Positions 8,801-16,135 of a stretch of DNA of 64,000 nt are shown here, piece after piece. The number at the start of each line of letters is the position of its first letter. Positions within the stretch are counted from its first letter, which is position 1. The stretch comes from an uncultured Bacteroidales bacterium. Lineage in GTDB: Bacteria; Bacteroidota; Bacteroidia; Bacteroidales; P3. Position numbers and translations under genes: made by a program. The DNA lies in NCBI GenBank assembly GCA_937901525.1, contig CALDHX010000014.1, positions 1-64,000 of the forward strand, read 5' to 3'. Below the pieces are notes generated by a model that did not search any database, was not told the origin of the DNA, and worked only from the letters and a program-made list of their open reading frames with translations.

Positions 8801-10573
8801 TTACGCTTCTACTTCTACTTGTTTTGATTTATCGAAATAATGTGTATGAAGTAGATGGTGAGATTTTTCTCCACAAGGAGTTCCTAAATATTCATCATAC
8901 AATTGTTTAACGTATGGATTTTCATGAGATTTTCTCAATTCTTTTCCTAAATCTTCTTTGTAGATTGCTTCAAAACGTTTTTCTACTATTGAGAAATCAC
9001 CATGGTGATAAGGTTGTCCTGCACCACCGATACAACCTCCTGGACAAGCCATTACTTCAATTGCGTGATATTGAACTTCTCCTTTACGAACTTTATCTAA
9101 AAGTTTTCTTGCATTACCCAATCCGTGAGCAATTCCTAAGTGAATTGGTGTTCCTGCAAAGTCTATTGTAGCTTCTCTTACACCTTCTAATCCTCTTAAT
9201 TCTGTGAAATCTACTTTTTCAAGAGTTTTGCCTGTGAATACTTCGTAAGCTGTACGAGCTGCTGCTTCTATTACACCTCCTGTTGCTCCAAAGATTACAG
9301 AAGCTCCTGTTGATGCACCAAGTGGCATATCGAAGTCTTCTTCATCTAATGAATTAAAGTCAATGTTGAATTGTTTTATCAATTCTGCAAGTTCTCTTGT
9401 TGTTAATGAGAAGTCAACATCTGGATTTCCATCAACTTTAAACTCATCTCTTTGACATTCATATTTCTTAGCAACACATGGCATGATAGAAACTACAACC
9501 ATGTCTTCTCTTTTTATTTTCAATTTTTCTGCCCAATAGTTCTTTGCTATTGCTCCAAACATTTGTTGAGGAGATTTTGCTGTTGAAGGAACGTCTAACA
9601 TATCTGGGTAGTTTGTTTCAAAGAAATTAACCCAACCTGGACAGCAAGATGTTAAGATAGGTAATTTAACATTCTTGTCTCCTTCCATGAATTTTTGGAT
9701 TCTACCCAACAATTCTGTTCCTTCTTCCATAATTGTTAAGTCTGCTGCAAAGTCTGTATCGAATACATAGTCAAATCCTATTCTTCTTAATGCAGCTGCC
9801 ATTTTTCCTGTAACGATTGTTCCAGCAGGGTATCCAAATTCTTCTCCTAAGGCTACTCTGACAGCAGGAGCTGTTTGAACGATAACTGTTTTTTGAGGAT
9901 TATTGATTGCTTGTATTACTTGACGTGTTTGATTTACTTCGCTTAATGCTCCAACAGGGCAAGCCATAACACATTGTCCGCACATTGTACAAGATGATTT
10001 TACAAGATCTTGTTCAAATGCTGTTGCAACTACTGCTTCAAAACCTCTGTTTACTGCACTTAATGCTCCAACTGTTTGCAATTCATTACATACAGTTTCG
10101 CAACGGCGACACATTATACATTTATCAACATCTCTTATGATTGAAGGAGAGTTATCTTTTCTATATGTAGATTGTTCTCCTTTGAAAGGTATTTCTCTTA
10201 TTCCTAATTTTTGAGCTAATGTTTGCAATTCGCAATTTCCGCTCTTTGAACAACTCAAACAATCTGATGGGTGGTCAGAAAGGATTAATTCAACAACTGT
10301 TCTTCTTGCATTCACAACTCTTAAAGAGTGAGTGTGAACAACCATTCCTTCCATTACTTCTGTTGCACAAGCTGGAGCTAAATTTTTTCTTCCTTCAACT
10401 TCAACAACACAAACTCTACAACCACCTGGTTTGTTTTCTAATTTTTGTCCATTAAGTTCATAATAGCAAAGGGTTGGTATTGATATTCCTGCTTTTCTTG
10501 CAGCTTTTAATATGGTTTGACCTTTTTCTGCTACAACCGCTTTACCATCTATTATTAAATTTACAGTTTCCAT
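8801..10573 (-). CDS. hndD: [FeFe] hydrogenase catalytic subunit, group A3-like
   Basis: A 590-residue enzyme that interconverts protons and H2. In order: a plant-type [2Fe-2S] domain (C36, C52, C55, C69), a His/Cys cluster segment (HPSDCLSCSKSGNCELQ), two [4Fe-4S] motifs (CIMCRRCETVC, CTMCGQCVMACPVG) and the H-cluster domain. The H-cluster signatures are TSCCPGWVNFFE, MPCVAKKYECQ and EVMACPGGCIGGAGQP. The C-terminal small domain (YLGTPCGEKSHHLLHTHY) is present. The third motif has GGAGQP where GGGQP is usual. I chose ATG 10571-10573 (METVNLII); the longer frame begins at TTG. With NuoE- and NuoF-like partners it is expected to be cytoplasmic and electron-bifurcating or confurcating. Confidence 0.95.
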   Translation of the reverse strand: METVNLIIDGKAVVAEKGQTILKAARKAGISIPTLCYYELNGQKLENKPGGCRVCVVEVEGRKNLAPACATEVMEGMVVHTHSLRVVNARRTVVELILSDHPSDCLSCSKSGNCELQTLAQKLGIREIPFKGEQSTYRKDNSPSIIRDVDKCIMCRRCETVCNELQTVGALSAVNRGFEAVVATAFEQDLVKSSCTMCGQCVMACPVGALSEVNQTRQVIQAINNPQKTVIVQTAPAVRVALGEEFGYPAGTIVTGKMAAALRRIGFDYVFDTDFAADLTIMEEGTELLGRIQKFMEGDKNVKLPILTSCCPGWVNFFETNYPDMLDVPSTAKSPQQMFGAIAKNYWAEKLKIKREDMVVVSIMPCVAKKYECQRDEFKVDGNPDVDFSLTTRELAELIKQFNIDFNSLDEEDFDMPLGASTGASVIFGATGGVIEAAARTAYEVFTGKTLEKVDFTELRGLEGVREATIDFAGTPIHLGIAHGLGNARKLLDKVRKGEVQYHAIEVMACPGGCIGGAGQPYHHGDFSIVEKRFEAIYKEDLGKELRKSHENPYVKQLYDEYLGTPCGEKSHHLLHTHYFDKSKQVEVEA

Positions 10574-10607
10574 TTTTCTCTTCTTAATTTGTTGATTAAA
10601 CAAAACC

Positions 10608-12401
10608 TTATTGAATGCTTATTGCATTGAATTTACATTTTTCAATACAAGTTCCACACTTGATACACAATTCTGTATTGATTGTATGCGGTGTTTTCTT
10701 TTCGCCTTGAATTGCATTAACAGGACAATTTCTTGCACAAGCTGTACAACCAACGCAAACGTTTTGATCAATAACATATTGCATTAATGATTTACAAGCA
10801 CCTGCTCTACATTTCTTATCTTGTACGTGTTCTACATATTCATCCCAGAAATTTGTAAGTGTTGATAAGATTGGGTTTGGAGAAGTTTGTCCTAAACCAC
10901 AAAGAGCTGTGTCTTTAATTACTCCTGCTAAGTTTTTCAAGTTTTCAAGATCTTCCATTGTTCCTTGACCCTTAGTTATCTTGTCAAGAATTTCTAACAT
11001 TCTCTTATTACCTATACGACAAGGAGAACATTTTCCGCAACTTTCTTCACAAGTAAATTCAAGATAGAATTTAGCTATAGCAACCATACAAGATGTTTCG
11101 TCCATAACAACCATTCCTCCTGAACCCATCATTGAGCCAGCTGCAATAAGGTTATCATAATCAATTGGAGTATCAAGGTGTTTTTCTGTCAAACAACCAC
11201 CTGATGGACCTCCTGTTTGAACAGCCTTAAATTGTCTTCCACCTTTTATTCCTCCTCCAATTTCATAAATAACTTCTCTTAAAGTTATTCCCATTGGAAC
11301 TTCAATCAATCCAACATTATTGATTTGTCCTGCAAGAGCAAATACCTTTGTTCCTTTTGATTTTTCTGTTCCTATTTTGTTGAACCAATCTGCTCCCTTT
11401 AATATAATGATAGGAATATTAGCGTAAGTTTCAACATTATTTACGTTTGTTGGCTTTTGCAAGTATCCACTTTGTGCAGGGAAAGGTGGTTTGAATGTAG
11501 GTTCTCCACGTTTTCCTTCCATTGAGTGAATAAGTGCAGTTTCTTCTCCACAAACGAAAGCGCCTGCTCCATATCTTAATTCAATATCAAAGCAGAAATC
11601 TGTTCCAAACAAATTATTTCCTAATACTCCATATTCTCTTGCTTGTGCAATTGCAACTTGAAGTCTATGAATAGCCAAAGGATACTCAGCACGAATATAA
11701 ACTAACCCTTTTGTAGCACCGATAGCATAACCATTAATTGTCATTGCTTCGATAATAGAGTGAGGGTCGCCTTCAAGGATACTTCTATCCATAAATGCTC
11801 CTGGGTCTCCTTCGTCTGCATTACAAACAACATACTTTTGATCTGCATGATTCTTTGAAGCAATTTCCCATTTCATACCAGTAGGGAATCCTCCACCACC
11901 ACGACCTCTTAAACCTGAGAGTTTTATTTCATTTATTACTTGTTCAGGAGTCATTTCTGTTAAACATCTTGCAACAGCTGCATATCCATCACGAGCAATA
12001 TATTCACCTATATTTTCAGGATCAATAAAACCACAGTTACGTAAAGCTATACGCAATTGTTTTTTATAGAATCCCATGTGTTTTGCATCAGAAACATGTT
12101 CTTTCTTTTCAGGATCTGTATAAAGTAAACGAGTAACTTTACGTCCTTTTATGATATGTTCTTCTATTATTTCTTGTGCGTCTTCTGGTTTTACCTCTGT
12201 ATAGAAAGTATTATCAGGCATAACCTTTACGATAGGACCTTTTTCACAAAAGCCGAAACAACCTGTAAGAATTACTTGCACTTCTTTATCTAAACCTTTG
12301 TCAAGCAGATTGCTTTTTAATCTGTCAGCAATCTCAACACTTTGAGAAGCAGTACAACCTGTACCTCCACAGACTAAAATATGCATTTTATACTTCGCCA
12401 T
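10608..12401 (-). CDS. hndC: NADH/NADP-linked hydrogenase, NuoF-like flavoprotein subunit
   Basis: A 597-residue subunit carrying FMN and the NAD(P)H site. An N-terminal thioredoxin-like [2Fe-2S] domain (CGGTGCTASQS ... LTGCFGFCEKGP) precedes the NuoF core (LRGRGGGGFPTGMKWE, CNADEGDPGAFMDRS). A SLBB region and a [4Fe-4S] motif (ESCGKCSPCRIG) follow. The C-terminal part has two ferredoxin clusters (CVGCTACARNCPVN, CIKCGTCIEKCKFN). This is the full HydB/HndC layout. It lies between the catalytic subunit gene and a small HndB-like gene, 40 bases behind the latter. Confidence 0.95.
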   Translation of the reverse strand: MAKYKMHILVCGGTGCTASQSVEIADRLKSNLLDKGLDKEVQVILTGCFGFCEKGPIVKVMPDNTFYTEVKPEDAQEIIEEHIIKGRKVTRLLYTDPEKKEHVSDAKHMGFYKKQLRIALRNCGFIDPENIGEYIARDGYAAVARCLTEMTPEQVINEIKLSGLRGRGGGGFPTGMKWEIASKNHADQKYVVCNADEGDPGAFMDRSILEGDPHSIIEAMTINGYAIGATKGLVYIRAEYPLAIHRLQVAIAQAREYGVLGNNLFGTDFCFDIELRYGAGAFVCGEETALIHSMEGKRGEPTFKPPFPAQSGYLQKPTNVNNVETYANIPIIILKGADWFNKIGTEKSKGTKVFALAGQINNVGLIEVPMGITLREVIYEIGGGIKGGRQFKAVQTGGPSGGCLTEKHLDTPIDYDNLIAAGSMMGSGGMVVMDETSCMVAIAKFYLEFTCEESCGKCSPCRIGNKRMLEILDKITKGQGTMEDLENLKNLAGVIKDTALCGLGQTSPNPILSTLTNFWDEYVEHVQDKKCRAGACKSLMQYVIDQNVCVGCTACARNCPVNAIQGEKKTPHTINTELCIKCGTCIEKCKFNAISIQ

Positions 12402-12441
12402 ATATATTTCCTCCTTAATTTGAGTTATTTATCTAAATTTA

Positions 12442-12780
12442 TTACTTGCCGAATTTATTTAAGATTTCATCTACCTTTGCTTTATCTACATTAGTAAATA
12501 TTTCAGGTTCTTGATTTGGAGCAACAACCTCAACAGTTGGCTCCTCTTTACACAAGCCCATGCAATCTGTTTGGTAAACTACCACATCCAATTTCTTTTC
12601 GTCAATTTGTTCTAAAAAGTAATTATAAATAGTTTTAGCACCAGCAGCAATACCACAAGTAGCCATCGCAACCTTTACTTGCACTAAACCATCTTTATCA
12701 CCTTTTATCCTAGTGTCAATTTGTTCTTGAACACTAATTTTTAAAGATTCCAAATCTTTTAAAGATTTAATTTGTGCCAT
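12442..12780 (-). CDS. hndB: Thioredoxin-like [2Fe-2S] ferredoxin, HndB-like
   Basis: A 112-residue small subunit at the head of the hydrogenase operon. Cluster cysteines are in ATCGIAAGAK and TDCMGLCKEEP, the spacing of thioredoxin-fold ferredoxins. Homologues occur in Hnd/Hyd operons, where they probably add a relay cluster. A TTG-N19-TATATTTG promoter lies upstream at 12839-12868. Confidence 0.88.
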   Translation of the reverse strand: MAQIKSLKDLESLKISVQEQIDTRIKGDKDGLVQVKVAMATCGIAAGAKTIYNYFLEQIDEKKLDVVVYQTDCMGLCKEEPTVEVVAPNQEPEIFTNVDKAKVDEILNKFGK

Positions 12781-12838
12781 ATTCTTAAAGTTTATTTGTT
12801 TTTAAATAATCATTTCGTCTTTTACAATTAAACAACTG

Positions 12839-12868
12839 CAAATATATATCATTTTTTTCATAAACCAA
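12839..12868 (-). promoter_or_regulatory. Promoter of the hydrogenase operon
   Basis: On the minus strand TTG (12866-12868) is followed by 19 bases and TATATTTG (12839-12846). It lies about 60 bases before the first gene of the operon. Confidence 0.75.
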
Positions 12869-12987
12869 GAAAAAGGAAAAAAAATTTTTACACTCAAACA
12901 ACACAATAAAAAAAAACAACTCTAAAATTATGCCAATTCGGAAATAAAACTTATTATTGCAAACTGAATCAAAAAAAACAAAACACT

Positions 12988-13404
12988 ATGAATAGCGAAA
13001 TTATTTTAAAAAAAGGATTTGGCCCATTAACCTTTGGAATGGACATCAACACAGTAATAAACCAAATAGGAAAACCCTCAGAAGTAGAAGAAATTGGCGA
13101 AGACTTAGAAATGCCAGCAACAGTATTATACTACGAAGAACAAGGAATAAGCTGTTTCTTTGAAAACTTAGAACAAGAAAGACTCTCTTGCATAAACATA
13201 GAATCAGAAGAAGTCTATCTTTTTGACCAACAAATAATTGACAAAACATCAAAAGAAATCGTAGACCTAATGAGACAACACAACATCTTTGAACAAACAA
13301 TGGACAAAGAAGAATGGGGAGAAGAAAGAATCTCTTACGAAGAATATGCAATCGACTTTTTCTTTTCAGAAGACAAACTAAAATCTATCACAATTGGAAT
13401 CTAA
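12988..13404 (+). CDS. Hypothetical protein (GFGPLTFGM family)
   Basis: A 138-residue, acidic, soluble protein with no signal peptide. Its N-terminus (GFGPLTFGMDINTVINQIGKP) resembles small proteins that begin with a G-x-L-x-x-GM..EV...GxP pattern, some annotated as immunity-like. I do not assign a function. A weak -7 element (TATTATTG, 12952-12959) precedes it. Its stop overlaps the start of the WbqC-like gene by 11 bases, so the two are probably co-translated. Confidence 0.7.
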   Translation: MNSEIILKKGFGPLTFGMDINTVINQIGKPSEVEEIGEDLEMPATVLYYEEQGISCFFENLEQERLSCINIESEEVYLFDQQIIDKTSKEIVDLMRQHNIFEQTMDKEEWGEERISYEEYAIDFFFSEDKLKSITIGI

Positions 13405-14002
13405 CAACACAGCAACCCTATCAACCTCATATTTTCCTTGCATTGCTTATCTATCCATAATAAATAAGCACGAAAATATATTGATTGACACCTTTGAGGC
13501 CTTTCAAAAACAAACACACAGAAACCGTACCTACATACTTTCTGCAAATGGAATATTACAATTAGTAGTTCCAACAAAGCGACTCAAAGACGTCTGCCTG
13601 CCAATCAGTCAAACAGAAATATGCTATCAAACACCTTGGCAAACAAATCACCTAAGAGCAATAGCCTCCGCCTACGGCAAAAGCTCTTACTTTGAATACT
13701 ACTACTATCAAATAGAAAACATATTAAAAAAAGAACATCGCTATTTGATAGACCTAAACAACGAGATAACACAACTATTAATCTCAAAATTCAAACTCAA
13801 CGCCACAATATCAAACACCTCATCTTACGAAAAAGAAATAGAGAACGATTATCGTAGAGCATTTGATAAAAAACGCATATTCACCGACCACACCACAAAA
13901 CCCTACTTCCAATGCTTTGAACACAAATTTGGATTTCAAAACAACCTAAGTTCATTAGACCTTTTATTCAATATGGGCGTAGAATCAAAATTTTATCTAT
14001 AA
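13394..14002 (+). CDS. WbqC family protein
   Basis: A 202-residue member of the WbqC-like family, which is linked to surface polysaccharide loci; its reaction is not established. Visible family features are LSTSYFPCIAYLS at the N-terminus, FQKQTHRNRTYI, LVVPTKR, the HLRAIASAYGKSSYFEYYY motif and the C-terminal FEHKFGFQNNLSSLDLLFN. The start is a TTG at 13394-13396, because no ATG exists between the preceding in-frame stop and the conserved N-terminus. The start overlaps the upstream gene. A diverged copy of the last 96 bases is found at 15405-15500. Confidence 0.85.
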   Translation: MESNNTATLSTSYFPCIAYLSIINKHENILIDTFEAFQKQTHRNRTYILSANGILQLVVPTKRLKDVCLPISQTEICYQTPWQTNHLRAIASAYGKSSYFEYYYYQIENILKKEHRYLIDLNNEITQLLISKFKLNATISNTSSYEKEIENDYRRAFDKKRIFTDHTTKPYFQCFEHKFGFQNNLSSLDLLFNMGVESKFYL

Positions 14003-14007
14003 ACATC

Positions 14008-14052
14008 AAAGAAATAGACGGCTAAATCAAAGAATTAGCCGTCTATTTCTTT
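14008..14052. terminator. Strong bidirectional terminator
   Basis: An 18-base perfect stem, 14008-14025 with 14035-14052, with core TAGACGGCTAA/TTAGCCGTCTA. It separates the convergent WbqC and BspA-like genes. Confidence 0.85.
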
Positions 14053-14070
14053 ACTTTAAAATTTTATTTC

Positions 14071-15105
14071 TTAGCTTTTAATTACCTTTTTTACTATTAT
14101 ATTTTCATTAAAGTAAAGTTTCAAATAATATACTCCCTTAGGCAAATCACCAATGTTTATTGAATTTGTATTTTCAAAAGTCTTAATAGTCTTTCCTGTT
14201 AAATCAATAACATCAATTCTTTCTATCAATCTATCAAAATTAACTCTATCCATTGTTGGATTAGGATATATAGAAATCATTTCTAATTCTGCAACCTCAT
14301 CTTCTAATCCTAGTCCATCACACATTTCTATTATTTGAACAAAATCATCATTCCATTCAGAAGAAGCATAAGCTGACAGGCTACCACAAGGAACTTTCAA
14401 AATAGCATTTTCACTTATTCCTTGCGAAGGAGAACCTACTCTGAAAGTATGCGACTCTATTGCAGGCGGAACGCTTGCCAAGCAAATAATCTCTTGTAAA
14501 CTATCACAAGGAGTAAACACCATACCACCAAGACTTGTAAGGCTTTCAGGGAATGTAATACTTGGCAAACTATAACAGCTTTGGAAAGCATAATCTCTTA
14601 TTTCTGCAATATTACCTCCTAAGTTTATTTGAGTTAAGTTTTGACAAAATTGAAAGCATTGTTTGCTTATGTAAGTTAATCCACTACCAATATTTACATC
14701 TCTCAAAGAAGTGCAACGATAAAACGCTCTTTCTCCAAGATTAACCACACTATTTGGAATATCTATCGACTCTAAGGCTTCGCAAAAACAAAACGCTTCT
14801 TCTCCAATCGTAGTAACAGTTTCTGGAATAGTAACCTTTGCTAAACGAGTTTTAAGATAAAAAGTAGGAATATAACAACCCGCTGAATTAACCCTACCAG
14901 TTATCTTAGTAACAGTATAAGTTACATCATTATATGTTACTGTTGCAGGAATATTGACTGCATCTACCGAATCAACGCAACTAACCACTTCCACCTCATT
15001 TAAATTTATAACAGAGTAGGTTAAATCCCCTACCACAAATTGAACTTGTGCCATAAGCACATTTACACACAAAACAGTGCAAACAAATAATACAATCTTT
15101 TTCAT
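14071..15105 (-). CDS. BspA-type leucine-rich-repeat surface protein with T9SS sorting domain
   Basis: A 344-residue exported protein. Residues 1-19 are a signal peptide ending MLMAQ. Residues about 60-215 hold LRR_5/BspA-type repeats (VTTIGEEAFCFCEALESIDI, LGERAFYRCTSLRDV, ISKQCFQFCQNLTQINL and so on). Residues about 275-344 form a T9SS type A domain (ISIYPNPTMDRVNFD ... GVYYLKLYFNENIIVKKVI). BspA-like proteins often mediate adhesion; that role is inferred here. It stands alone between the WbqC gene and two gene relics, at a position that behaves like a cargo site. Confidence 0.88.
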   Translation of the reverse strand: MKKIVLFVCTVLCVNVLMAQVQFVVGDLTYSVINLNEVEVVSCVDSVDAVNIPATVTYNDVTYTVTKITGRVNSAGCYIPTFYLKTRLAKVTIPETVTTIGEEAFCFCEALESIDIPNSVVNLGERAFYRCTSLRDVNIGSGLTYISKQCFQFCQNLTQINLGGNIAEIRDYAFQSCYSLPSITFPESLTSLGGMVFTPCDSLQEIICLASVPPAIESHTFRVGSPSQGISENAILKVPCGSLSAYASSEWNDDFVQIIEMCDGLGLEDEVAELEMISIYPNPTMDRVNFDRLIERIDVIDLTGKTIKTFENTNSINIGDLPKGVYYLKLYFNENIIVKKVIKS

Positions 15106-15253
15106 CGTTCTTAGTTTTTTTTAAATTTTTAATTTCTTTTACATTAAAGACACTGAAAACAACGAAAACGTTTTTTTGTATTTGTATTTTTTTTATTCCA
15201 AGTTGAAAATCTGAATATTAAGCGTTGTTAAATCAACACATAATAACTTATCT

Positions 15254-15403
15254 TTAACCATTTACAAGAAAGCGTATTGCCTCGTTTGTTGCCAAACTTG
15301 CAGCAAGAGCAGGTAGTGTACCAATCACGGCTTTGCTTGAATTTTCTTCTTGCTTCAATTCGCTTTCATTAGGATATAAAGTTCTGTAATTTGCTTTACC
15401 ATT
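15254..15403 (-). pseudogene. C-terminal relic of a ThiF/MoeB-like gene
   Basis: Read on the minus strand this stretch encodes KANYRTLYPNESELKQEENS, continuing through KAVIGTLPALAASLATNEAI to FLVNG and a stop. It aligns with the C-terminal part of the intact thiF at 21211-21927 (NYRTLFPEENLLKEES, KAVIGVLPSITASIASNE). It is clearly diverged from that copy, so it is not a recent duplication of it. Its broken 5' side abuts the WbqC relic at 15404. No start or domain core remains. The remaining bases 15106-15253 hold nothing I can identify. Confidence 0.8.
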
Positions 15404-15404
15404 A

Positions 15405-15500
15405 TTCCAATGCTTTGAACACAAATTTGGATTTCAACACAACCTAAGTGCATTAGACCTTTTATTCAATATGGGCGTAGAATCAAAAAACTACCTCTAA
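15405..15500 (+). pseudogene. 3'-terminal relic of a WbqC gene
   Basis: Bases 15405-15488 match 13907-13990 of the intact WbqC gene with only two differences seen, then diverge while keeping the same reading (ESKNYL then stop, versus ESKFYL). It encodes FQCFEHKFGFQHNLSALDLL and onward to the stop. The 5' side is cut exactly where the ThiF relic begins. A terminator follows. Confidence 0.85.
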
Positions 15501-15513
15501 GCCCCAACAGACA

Positions 15514-15566
15514 AAAAATCACGAAATCAAAATCAAAGAAAAAAACACTTTGATTTCGTGATTTTT
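15514..15566. terminator. Intrinsic terminator behind the WbqC relic
   Basis: The arms 15514-15531 and 15549-15566 (core ATCACGAAATCAAA/TTTGATTTCGTGAT) pair perfectly over 18 bases and lead into a T-rich tract of repeated TTTTTTCTTTG to about 15625. Confidence 0.8.
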
Positions 15567-15646
15567 TTCTTTGCTTTTTTCAATTTTTTCTTTGCTTTTT
15601 TTCTTTTTTTCTTTGATTTATTTTTTTACCCCTTAGTGGTAGAAGC

Positions 15647-15709
15647 ATTACCATAGGAAGGTAATCCAATTACCACAAAGAGGTAATCCTATTACCATAA
15701 CGAGGTAAT
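15647..15709 (+). repeat. Array of three 19-bp palindrome-ended units (ATTACC-N7-GGTAAT)
   Basis: Units at 15647-15665, 15669-15687 and 15691-15709 all begin ATTACC and end GGTAAT, at a period of 22 bases. Their cores are ATAGGAA, ACAAAGA and ATAACGA. A second array at 30230-30292 contains the same three units in a different order and with one inverted. It lies 47 bases upstream of the promoter of the leader RNA. Confidence 0.8.
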
Positions 15710-15755
15710 TTTTTTTCTTCGCATTTGAGCTTAAAAGCTTTTTAATAAAAAATAT

Positions 15756-15785
15756 TTGTACTTTAAAAAATTTGTTTTATCTTTG
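15756..15785 (+). promoter_or_regulatory. Promoter of leader RNA copy A and its five-gene operon
   Basis: TTG (15756-15758), 19 bases, then TATCTTTG (15778-15785). All three leader RNA copies have exactly this spacing. Confidence 0.85.
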
Positions 15786-15839
15786 TAAGGTGAAAATAAA
15801 AATAACGAAAAAATATGCCTATGACAAAATAAAAAGAAA

Positions 15840-16101
15840 GATAATTTAGACTTAGCAATTTTTTACGACATATAAAAGCGTTTTTACTTATACTTAGGTA
15901 ATGTGGAATCTCGACAATTTCACTCTTTGTTATCCGATAGTAAAGTAGTAAACGCTCACGAGTAATATCGTGGGCTTTACTTATTCGGATAACAGGTAGT
16001 CGAGAACCTCACATTACGATAAGAAAAAAAGTCCCACGTTTTTTTATGCCTTGAAGTCAAAGAAAAGAAAAAACATATCGCCATTGGGGACTTGGGCAAA
16101 G
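15840..16101 (+). ncRNA. Structured 5' leader RNA, copy A
   Basis: A conserved region of about 262 nt without a reading frame, ending 34 bases before the ATG at 16136. Nested helices: P1 GTAATGTG (15898-15905) with CACATTAC (16010-16017); P2 CTCGAC (15910-15915) with GTCGAG (15999-16004); P3 TGTTATCCGA (15928-15937) with TCGGATAACA (15985-15994). P4/P5 is GTAAA, a bulged C, GCTCACGA (15948-15961), pairing with TCGTGGGC-TTTAC (15968-15980). P6 is AAGTCCC (16029-16035) with GGGACTT (16087-16093). The copies at 29840-30099 and 58371-58625 keep the same helices with compensatory changes. It is a candidate riboswitch-like or cis-regulatory RNA; the family is not one I know. Confidence 0.8.
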
Positions 16102-16135
16102 AAAAAATTTATTTAAACATTAAAATTTAATTAAA

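Noticed and set aside
15840..16101. Leader RNA as tmRNA, RNase P RNA, 6S RNA or a group I/II intron
   Set aside because: None of the diagnostic sequences (tag ORF, GAGGAAAGUC core, intron domain V or P7 core) is present, and three copies precede different genes.
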